The notes under the pieces are model-generated. The model was given only the letters and a program-made list of their open reading frames with translations. It searched no databases and was not told the origin of the DNA. Below are positions 10,698 to 22,600 of a stretch of 51,188 bases of DNA, in pieces. Source of the DNA: Priapulus caudatus (Eukaryota > Priapulida > Priapulimorpha > Priapulimorphida > Priapulidae); assembly GCF_000485595.1 (NCBI RefSeq), contig NW_014577145.1, forward strand, positions 86,366-137,553. The letters are read 5' to 3'. A program made the translations under genes and the position numbers. Numbering within the stretch: the first letter of the stretch is position 1; every line of letters starts with the position of its first letter.

Positions 10698-13600
10698 CTA
10701 TCGAGCAGAAGGTATCTGTGCACCAGCAGACCCTACTCTCTCCCAGGTTTCCTTGAACTCCTGCAGATGGCGCTCAAGAGTAATGCAGAAGCCGCGGGAT
10801 GCAGGTAGCAATGGAAAATCAGGCATCGACCACGATTCCGATGTGCTATCACAGCGTCCGCCAGGCTTTCCTGAAAGGAAATGAACACGAATGTGACGAT
10901 GTGGTTCTGGCAAGCAAAAATTAGTGTGGATACCTAGTCATCAATCAAACGTCACTGCCAAGTGGTCCAAGTTCAATATGAACGAATAAAAATGGTAGTG
11001 TCACAAAATGAAAAGTCCAGAAAATACACACATAAAATTACAGTATGTTCTGATATTTGTGGCACATATTGCATAGTAAGTGTAGTAATGATGGTTTGGT
11101 GCATGCAGGGGAAATACTTTTTATGTAACTATTTGGATATAAAGTTACTGTGGTTTGCTGAAACCTATTACAGAATTTATTGATGACAGCCATCTACAGC
11201 AGCTTTAAAATAACCAGTCTATATATAAGTTTTCCAAGTAGCTCTAGATAATCAGTGCATGGACTCTGTAATAAATCCAATTTCAACAAGGATAAGTTTC
11301 TAACACAGGAACTGAGAAATCTGTGACAGGAACCTGAATAAGCACTCCCTAACATGAGCACAAGGCGTTCAATGGCTATATCTTGAAAGTGAACTGCACT
11401 GGCTATGCCTACGTAGCTCTCATGTGCCAGCTCGTGAGTGTTTACACTGCACACCTGCTTGAGATTGCATAAGATCACTGAGGAAAGAGCTCTCCAAACT
11501 AGGAGATGCAGGGGAGGTCAAATCAGCTATTCTAGATGACCATGCTTGGGAAATCTTCAACCATTTGTCGAATCTTTCAATCATCCTGAGAAAGAAACAA
11601 ATAATCCATGCTTGCATTCAAAACGAAAACCCACACGTCACATTCATGTAAAACTAGCCATTAAAATGTACTCAAGTAAATTTATAATGAATAAATACAT
11701 TTACACTAGCCACTGACAATCCCGGTGGCTGCCTTGGTGAACCAATTACATGCTCAACTCTATATAAGACGTGATAAAGATGCGCCTATACTCACTTCAA
11801 CGCTCTTCCTCGGAAATGCTCAACGATCTCGTCTCTAAATGCTATAGATGGGTTGTTCAGGAGCCGAGTCATGGACTGTATCAGCTTGAGGACGGCCATT
11901 TCGTTGTACATGCGACTATTCTCCGCTCCCTGCTGTGTTCCTCTCTGCTTCTCATAGCTGCAGCCCACGAAACATTTCAGAAAATATAATTTCAAATGAA
12001 AATAATTCAATTTAAAGAGGATAAGCATGAAATATTTCAGAAAGACGTTCATCTAAACTAACAGTGAAATTAATGCAGCACGGAAATAAATCTTCACAGT
12101 TAAATTGAGAATAACCACAAAAAAAAAACCAGCTAACATTCTACAGCTGTGTAAAAGTCTTAACTCTCCAAACATGAAGCTAGCTCACCCGGCCTCGTTG
12201 TAGTAGGGTTCATTAACAAGTATAAGGCCTTGAATGGACACTAGCACTTGCAGCAGGTTGGATTTACTTGTCCAGACTTCTGTACCCTGCAGAGAGAAAC
12301 ACACCACTAGATGGCGCCAGCAGCCTCATACCTGAAATTATGCCATTAAAACCTAACTAACGCCAGGACACATATATCATATGATATACGTGCTCTGCTA
12401 ACGCTTAAAATGCCGACACAGCCACCTCAGGTGATGTTGATAGAGCTGAAATTCCACAGCAATTACACCATGTTGAAACAAAGGTCCAGTGTTGAACATG
12501 AACGATATAATAAAGTGCATCAGGTTCACATACTTGCACCACGCTGTCAGGTAACCTGAACTGGAACTGCATTGCTGCTGGCTCCTGTAGATCTTACCTT
12601 TCCCGACCAGGTCCCCAGAAGACTCACACAAACTTTGCCATCCTCGTACAGGTTTGGGTTGAGTCTGTCTGAGCAGTAGGAGATATAGTGAAATACGGGA
12701 GGAGTTCGGGGTAATCATTCGAAAGCTGAATGTCGAAATGGAACAGTCCATCCTCATAGGGTGTTCTGATAGGGCCTTTAATCATTGCAGAAAACAGGTC
12801 CTGAAATGTACGGTGATGGCAGGTGAAGAAGGCTGAGCAGTGTTTAGCTCATTAGTAGTTTACACATAGTTCCTACAGGAAACTTAAAAACTGTGCAAGT
12901 TATTAAGATTTTCTTGGCAAAATAAAAGAAGTCAGCCTTATCAAATGTTTGTTCTGAAATAGATGGAACGATAACTTGATAACAATTGTATAATTACTCA
13001 ACACTGGTTAAATCACTTACCATTCTGTTCTCAAAACCCCGGACCAGAATGCCTTCTGGAAGATGCTGCAAGAGTTTCAGCTGAAACAGAGAATAGGTGA
13101 AAATTAGATACACTTACTAAAAATAGTACTACAATTGTTGTCAATTACCAGAATCCTGTCATACTTATTCTTAGTCATTAACCTTTGTACATTCCACTTT
13201 AAGCCCTAAAATTCTATCCATATATTGTTTGATATTAAACCTAATTTCTGACACATATCCATTTAAACTGGTGAAGCTTTTACCTCTCTCCTGACAGCTG
13301 AGAAAAAATTCCTGCTGTCCACAGGTTGAAAGACACTGAGTTTAAACTTATGGGTATCTGGTACCATCTCAAGCATTGTGAACTCTGAAAAGAAAAGATT
13401 TTGTTGAAACCCTATTCAAATATCATGAAAAAATTTCACGAGTTTTTTTACTTTAAAACAACTTGGTTTCGTGTCACAAATAAATGCGAGAAGTAAAATC
13501 ACATCACAAATGCTTAATACATAATCATAATGAGAGTCCTCGATATATATATATATTTTATTCTAGTATATACTGCAGTATTGCTCACATACCCTCGCAT

Positions 13601-16600
13601 CGACTGCTTGATACTTGACTAGACGATACTTCAGCTTCACTCTCTTGGGTCTCTGCGGGAGCATCCTTTTCCACGCCTCCATCCTTTGTCTTCTCCGCTA
13701 CACCCTCTTCATCCTCCTCCTTCAGCAGAGCATCCCCAATCACGCCGAACCGCTTGGTGACCTCCTCGTGGGCCTTCAACAGCTGCTGTCGAAGAAGCGC
13801 GAAGAGGCGCGCGCACACGGAGCCGTTACTCACCCGTTGCCTTCCCTCCTCCCACCCTCCGCCGGACACTACCTGGGACACTGGTTGACTGTCGTTCTCG
13901 ACAATGCCGGCATTCTGCTCGGCTGTCCTCGCGCGACCTTCAACCCCGGCGGCTGAATCGTCACGCGGCTCACTGTCCGTCGTCGCGACGCGAGCTGACG
14001 CCGGCGTTCCCGCGGGCGCTTCCGCCGAACCGGTGTCGGGGTCGGCGGTGCGCGCGCCGGTCACGGTGCCGTGGTTGTTGAGCATGTGCAACACGTCCTG
14101 TGCAACACGGGATGCTGCGTGCTGCCGCGCCTTCACCTTTAGCTCTGCGATGAGGCCATCGAAGTGGCTCTCGTGGAAGAACGCCGTACTCATCAACCTG
14201 GGTGCAAAAACACATGTAAGCCACCTATACTCCCGTGGAAGAATGCTGTACGGATGAACATGATCGCAGCAACACGTGTAAGACATGTACCTATCCTAGT
14301 GGAAGAATGCCATACACAACCACCTAATTTTTTATTGTAACTACTCATATATGCTGTACTATACTGTAACTTGATATTAATTATAACTATTTATACTCAA
14401 TCTAAGCATAGAAACAACAGCATTAAAACCAGTTAAAACATTTTATGTATGTCACTACAATATAGCTACATCTGCCTCACATCTCATATCATAGCCATGG
14501 TAAAAAATACACGGGAGCAATGAGCAATTCGCTCTTCAAACCCTCTGAAATTGTTCCTGTGAGGCTCAAAATAGCTCCCGTAAAATTTTTGACGAAAGCT
14601 ATATTTTCCACAGACTTTTAAAAAAGAGCTCCCGTGGAAAAAAGAAATTTTTTCCCTGCACCTGTCCATGTGTCGGCACTCCCGATAGACGTCAAGGATC
14701 TGACGGATGATGCTGTTGCTCTGCAGAGTCGGATTCTGAATAAAGATCTCCTCGAGGCGCGACATGGCGGCGCGTGCCGTCTCGATGTTCGCTGCTAGCT
14801 GCGTGACGACGCCTGCGACCACGGCCGGGTCGTCACTGTTAAACAACAGAGCACTGTGAGCGGACATCTTGCATTCATGGTATATGGTTATGGTTTCATA
14901 AAAAATTATTCACGACACCAAAACAGAAGATGTAAAGGAACGTACATTTATAAATTATTTGCCGTAATTGATACGAGAATAAATCACAATAGAGAAGCCA
15001 AGGAGAATAAATTTATTAAAGATAAATTATATAATATAATTATAATGCACACGTACACGCGCAATATGAATTATTAAATAAATAAATAAATATATGTATA
15101 TATATATAATAGAAAAATATAAATTATAATGTATATATACTGAGGACACAATATATGACTAAAAACAACTTACTTCTCCTGGCCTGTGAACGACTTCTCG
15201 GACTCGGTCTCCCAGCTGTCGTCGGAACTCCCATCCTCACTGTCTCCATCTCCCCAGCCTCCATCGCTATCCTACAATCAATCAAGACGCCACATTGGGT
15301 TGTGAAATAATAGCGACAAAAATACTAATAAATAATAATCTATATAATATATCATTTATATAAGCACCGATAGATGTCGCTTTCGACTCGACAACCGCTT
15401 TGATCTTGATATCTAGTTTTCATGTGTAGTTTTTTACCCTTCTTCTACCCTTCTTCTAGCGGTAATCTGTTATATACATGTTCAAATGTTATCTTGTTGT
15501 CAGATCCAACGAAATAGACTACTTCGGAGTTTATCTCCATATTCATATATATATTGCAAATGTCCAAACAGAGTACGGCACACGATACGTCGGAGGTCGT
15601 TGCTTATGTAAACACTTCAGTTGTAGTTGAAGTTGTAGACGTATTACTATTAGCTCTAGTACTATAGCCCGCTGCGCGCCAGTGCCCAGTGGCAACTGTA
15701 CGCGGGCTATAGTACTAGAGCTATAGACGTATTTGTTTCTATGTAGACATAGACACTTGACATTGATAAGATGAGTCACCGCCTCGGAACACGGCGTCCG
15801 CGGAAGTACTGTGACTTATCTATAAATTATGGACCTTCCCTATTATAGACACAGCGGTGCAAGTAGTGGTGTACAAGTGCTATATAGAACTTGGGAAGGT
15901 CAAGACACCTTTGCACATTCGCACCGATGCACATGCAGCCGGGAGTAAAGCTCGTAATCCACTACATCATCCTGCTGCCGGACGAAGGAAACACGCTGTA
16001 GCACTAGCAGGCAGTATGAATACGATCACGTTCAGGTAATCTGTGCATAACTGCAGGAGACCTAGTAATAGTATAAGGTCACATGCAGCTTAGAGATGTA
16101 GCATTTTCTGTACTGTCTCGATCTTTCCTCCTGTCTGCAGGCTTTGCAATAATACGCTGTGGCTATATGCCCGGCAGCCGGCACCCTAACCCTAACCCTA
16201 ACCCTCCTGTTTACTTGAGAAATCACCGAAAATTAAAAACTGCCGGGCATTTAGGAAATCGAAGATCGTGCCCGGCAGCCGTCGGATATTTTCTAAGTGT
16301 CGATTGCGAGTTCATTCGCTCAGTGATCCGAAGCTAGGAGAATTGGGCTAGTTCGAATATACAGCTCTAACGAAAATCGCTTGACATTTCTAAACAAATG
16401 TAGAATACTTTGGATCACGTAGTACACTGTTTACTTGAGAAATCACCGAAAATTAAAAACTGCCGGGCATTTAGGAAATCAAAGACCGTGCCCGGCTGCC
16501 GGGCATATAGCCACTTCGTACAATATATACCATATTTTGGGGGTTACAGCCAGCATATATACAGTAATGTAACTCAACAAGAGTAGGGATACATTACCCG

Positions 16601-19600
16601 GCGCAAGCCTAGTTTAGCACCCAAATTAGTTTAGCACATATATGCGAAAACATTTGCGGGGTCCCAAACTAACCTTTATCCTATTACCATACTCTTGTTG
16701 GGTTTCGTTACTTATTGTATCTACAGACAGCATAGCTCCAAGAATGGTCAGAGTCTTGTAACATGGTCAGGCTACAGACAATGCGGAATAATATAATATA
16801 TCAGGCAGAATTTCAAGTCTATACATTGGTTCCCATGTGCATACATAATTTGTAACATCCATCCATGTTGTTATCCTTAGCCTAAACCTAAACTTAAATC
16901 CAACCTAATTGTTATGAACTTGGGGTCTTAAAATAAACTTAATGCACAAGTAACCTTGCGAATCTACGTTTGCATCAACAGGCGAGCCCAAGTTGATGAT
17001 CACCAGGCAGTGTATGACATCAACAAGAATATCTACAATGGCCGTGATCCTATTGGCAACGAGAAAACATACAGAGCATACCTAAGCAAACCCTACAACT
17101 TTGCGTACGTCGCCGAACTTGCAGGACAAGTGGTATGGGGCAATGTTTTATTATAGTTGATGAAGTGATTACACGTGAAATTGATATTCCATGCTTGCAT
17201 TAAATTAGTCAAAGTAGACCTGGAATTTTCATATTGTTGTTCTAGATTGGAACAAAATATAACAACCTATATTAGATTAGTGAATGGACCTATTATATAG
17301 TATATAATATATATGAGGAAAGTGTACGTTGCTATATGTAAAAGCCTAATATCTCCTCAGGTAGGTCTGTGATAGGTGGCAAGTACACCCCATGCAGCTG
17401 AGGTGCCTACGCACCTCACAAACAACATTGCACTTTAGCTGTCCCATACACAATACCTATTGCACCTGGTGTATATCTGTGATACAAGGCTATCGCCTCA
17501 GATCATGTAGCTGTCTAATAAAGAACTATACCTTGTGTAAGTATCTAACAAGAGGCTATTGTTGTAGCATTTTGTGCAACTGTCTGAGGCAGCATTCATT
17601 GTTATTTCCTTCTTCACAGATCTCCTTCTCAATCCTCACAGTGCAGGATAGTGGAAAGACTTTGTACATGCGCTTTGGGCGCACCAAGCATGAATTCTGC
17701 AAAGCGGGTGCCAACTACAATCTCGGCTTCTACGGTTACATAGACGTCATCTCGCAACACAGACAGATTACGTCAGCATTATACACAAAGGTTATCGACG
17801 GACCCATCCCTACAATTCCGGCGGGTCAATCCCTCCTGAATAAATGGGTACGTCGGTCATATAGTGGCGTGGGGATAGCATATTCCAATCAAACGTAAAG
17901 GCCACAGCCATGTTACAGACATAGTATTTCATTGCCGCCCATTCTAAAAATCTCATTTTTGTTTTAGAATCATTCATGATAATTTTACATCAGATCTTCA
18001 TTTTAGAAACATCCATGCCATCTTTGTTTGCTCATAATATAGAACCACAGGTCAGATGTAGCTAAACCGCAGTGAAAACAAATCAATGAATGTATCTCCC
18101 ACCTTTCAGGTACTCTTTGTTTATAATTTCACTTCTGTCAATAGTTTGCCAGTGACGTGCCATGCGACAAATCTCACCTTTATTTTGAAAAACATTACTT
18201 TTGCGAAATATAGAACCCTAGCACGTGTATATAGCAAAATAACTATTGATAAGAGCATCTCTCATCTTTCATGCTTTGCCTGGAACTTCACCCTGGCCGT
18301 CTAATTCCCTAGCAGCATGCTGTGAGACAAATCTCATTTTCGTTGTAGAAACCACGTTAACAAAGTACTAAAATAACTATCAGCCAGGGTTAGAAATTAA
18401 CTTGTGAACAAGGGAGTCCAACGGACTCCCTGCCGTCAAAAAGAGAGAGTCCGCAGCAAAATGAAGGAGTCCGCAGTCTGAAGTTCAAAACTAAAGATAA
18501 TTACAATAACGCATACATGTGCTTATTTTGAAGGTTCATGAGGTTGCACGTCTGCCAAATTTTCTTTGGGCATTTTAATACTGAAACATTCTGCGAGGCC
18601 GTGCTCTTGAACGAACTAGTTAGTGTAGCAGAATTTTCAGGGAGTCACACGGACTCCTGCATATGTCAAATCAGGGAGTCCGACAGTATATCAGGAAGTA
18701 TTTGACTCCGGACTCGCGTTAATTTCGCACCCTGTTATCTTTCAGGCGCTCTTCGTCTACAAGTTTGACTCGGCTGATCGTCTGCTCGCAGCGTGCGGCG
18801 AGACGACGCGAGACGCGTCCCGCCTCGCGGGGCTCGATGAGCGCGAGCGTCGCGAGCTGCTAACGAACCCGCGCGTCGCCGAGCACCTGTTTGGCATCGA
18901 CCACGTCCTCGTCGACATGATCCTCTACAAGGTGGCGCCGGAGAACTACCGGCTCATCGTCGACAACGAGGACCCGTACGTCGTCGCCGAGCGTCGCCAC
19001 GGCGACCGCTACGCGTCGGTGAGCCTAGGGTGCGTGCGCGCGATCGCCGATCCGCGCGCCGTCGCCTACAAGGTCGTCATCTACGCGAGGGACGCCGACT
19101 CGGCGGTCGCGCACTTCCGGCACCACGTCGCGCACGCCGCGCGCGCGCACCCGGGCCGGCGCGTCAGCTTCGCGGTGAACGCGGACGCGCGGCAGTTCGC
19201 GCGCGACTCGCCGGGCCGGCGCGCGCTGGAGGCGTTCGCCGAGGGCCGACTCGCGCTGCGGCGTGACCGGCTCGACACGTGGAGCGATGCTCACACCATC
19301 TGCGCGACGTTCCCCGTTGTCGTTGAGCGCGATCTGCGAGAGTACGCCGCGCACGTCGGTGGCCCGGCGTCTATGCGCGCAAAACTGTAGGACTAGTCAT
19401 GATCAAACTGCATGGCGTGTATCTCAACATAAGGTCATGTCTGAGCTACCAGCCATAGAGCAGTACTTACGATTCTGTTTCACGTCATCACTTTTAAACA
19501 GAATCACGCGTGATCAGTAGCGGTAGGAAAATATAAATAATTTGCACTTTCAAATGGATGCTTTCACGTTTCATAGATAGATATTGTCATCACAATCATG

Positions 19601-22600
19601 TCAAAGCCTAAAATTGGGTAAATAATTTTTTTAAATATATATTATCACAGTAATATATTATAATATATTGTAGCAACGCTAACGTCACTACGCGACCGCA
19701 TATAGCATTCACCCGGCATAATCATATACCACACCAGCGGCAGTGAAGACGGATTTATCTGATGAACACACACAAACATGTTAAAAGTAGTTACACAGTA
19801 AACAACATTAGCCCGGCTACAAACTAGATACACATGGTGGCGGCACCACCGTCCGCGTAGTATGTGTCAATTTGCAAGGAATAATTATAGTTGGAGATAC
19901 ACCGCAGCAGTATCATTACATTAGCTGGACAACCGTCGGCAAAGAACAGACAACACTTTAAGCAGAACTTGGTTTCAACTCACATGCTAAACAGCTGTTC
20001 CATCCTGAACATATGCACATTGGCCGAAATGGGGATATTTTCAAGTATATAATATATAGTGAAACGGCAGTTATAACCAACATCAGTCTACTCTCATTTT
20101 ATTATCGTATTGGTAGATTTAGTCAAGCAGTTACACGGCGCATATAGCACTTTAACTATAAGCGCACAGTCGTCTGGCAGCAGAGTTATCCAGCGACTAC
20201 AATATATTAATTATGTATAAATTTGTATTTCATGAACTTGTACTGCAATTTTGGAAATACATGTAAAAAAAATTTGGTATTTTCGTTAACATGGTGTAAG
20301 GAATTAGTATATTTCTAGGATAGTTGTTGAAGTACGAAGTAATAACCTTCATTGCACAGTTATTACACACATACCGACTGGAACATGTACAAAGGTCATC
20401 CAGAATTGTACCAGCAATGGTCGGACATCAGTAGCTTTCATAGATAACGAAACTATAATCAAAGCTGTTTGTGATATCAGTTTACACAGCACTGCACAGC
20501 AGAGCATTGTACAGCACAGCATTGCACGTCAAGACGTACTGATCAACATTTTTAACGTTTTTGACGCATAAGACGTCATGTACACCTTACTTGGATTGGC
20601 CTGCATTTCACGTAAAAAGATGAGCTCACTTAAACTAGTCGAGGTGACCTATGTCCAAGGTTTAGTGCTCTTGTGTAATGTCATAACCCTATTCCTTACT
20701 AAAAGGTTAAATGACAAAACAAGGCACAAGTTAATGTGAGGCACTCAACTCTCTCCTGTAAAACACACGTCCAGTTACAAGAATGTTAGTAGAGAATCTG
20801 GGTGAATTGGGAAACAAAAGAATTGGTCCCACCTGTCATACCCCAATGCTGCTATCTACTAACGTGGTACCAAAAGATCTATATACTCACATCATCTGGA
20901 CCAAATTTGTAGATATCTTGGGGCCAGCAAGTTGACACGTTGCCATCAGCCCATCGAATTAAGACCTGTCCAGATGGCTGGTTATCCAGTACCTGGCCTG
21001 CATCACATCCACTGTTCTCCTGTATAAAACAACAAACAGAACAAAAATGGCTTCAATATGAACGACTGGATTCCTAGACGTGTGTGCAACAATTATTGAA
21101 TGCGCAAAGGGGAAAAGAGTTAGCCCACATTGTGATTGTAATTTTCACGAGCTCTTTGATGTGGGTAGGATATAATTCGGCAAATGATCTCTGAGTTCTA
21201 CCAGACCATTAAGCGTACTTACAGATTCATGCGAAAATTGCATAATAAACGCGAAACATCATTTTGATCGACGTACTTTGCATATGTGCGCATCGTAATC
21301 GCCACAACAACTCACGGGTATATTTGCGATCCTTATGACAAAAGATCCGTGTCGAAATCGAAAGTCCGGATGATCTTTAAGGTCATAGACGCTGACCGTG
21401 GTCTGTGATACGCACTCCGGCTCCTGGCTGACCGAAGGAATGTACGTTCTCATCCACTGGACGATGGCGGTGCGGCCCTGGTGATCAACCGACTGGACGA
21501 CTCCGTACATTCTGGTGTTCGTCTCTGTAGCAAATGTCGAAAACCAGTTGCATTAACATTTAATGCAATAAGAATAACAACTTCTCTACAAGAAACCTGG
21601 CACCGACAATTTATAAAGAAGCGTAAAAAAATTTACATGCAGTAAAGTGCTGTCAAACCTGTGTAAGCACTCACCTCTATTGAACGTACACTATTTGGCA
21701 TTTTCCTTTAGGCTGGCATTCCCTTGGTTGGCATTTATGTACAGGTTTGACTGTAATACAGTAGAAGTCCAAAAATCCGGATGCCAGAAATCCGAACCAA
21801 CCGAGAACCCGGACTTTTCGAAACTCAAACTTTTTAAATTTAGCAGGCTTTTGTGTGTGTGCAAGTATGCACGAGCACTGTTGTCAAGTGTTGACTTTAT
21901 TTTTCTTTAAAACTGCTAGTTTTGGTAAATGAAGCATGCTGTATTTGCCAATGTTAAAGTTAAATCCTTCCCGTGCCTATGTGGCACATAGGGTGGTGCC
22001 TATCTCCGTTTTAGTAGCCCTGAGGCCCCGCAGCTGCTTTCACAGTAGGGGGTTAGTCCACTGGTAGCACTGCGAGCTAACTTGCCACACTCTATCTCTA
22101 TTTGCAGTATGCTAAGCAGAGAAGCCGTGTGTACCATTTTTCAAGTCTTTGGTATGACCCGGCCGAGAAATGAACCCCCGACCTTCCACATGCGAGGCGA
22201 GCACTCTACCATTGAGCCATCGCTGCGGTATTTGCCAATGAATAAACTATAAAAGTTTACCTGCTCATCTCTTCTTTATTCCTTTTTAAATTTGAATTTT
22301 AAAAGTACTACCCGAGAATCCGGAAAATCTGGACCGACCCAATCCCCAAGCAGTACGGATTTTTGGACTTCTACTGTAGATAACTAATTGATGTCTCACC
22401 TTTGGCGTCGACGACAAAGTCTCCGGGGAAAAATTCGTGATCGTCCAAGTGCAATATAGGATAGAGCATTGCCGATGGAATGTCCTTCTCAACGGACCCA
22501 TCCTTAAAGGGGTTTACAACGTTAATTACATCCATTTCTTTTTCTCTAACATCGCATCACATCCACTAATTCGCTTGATAAAATACTTTGTTATTCACTA

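Noticed and set aside
13615-14257. Two plus-strand frames over UBE2O exon 12
   Set aside because: GC-rich shadow of a minus exon that is in phase with both neighbours.
16159-16514. CRISPR-like repeat reading of the duplicated block
   Set aside because: Only two long copies with TIRs in a spliced animal gene; a MITE explains it.
22158-22227. Functional tRNA-Ala gene
   Set aside because: The acceptor and T stems do not pair and it is the head of a SINE with a 13-bp target duplication.
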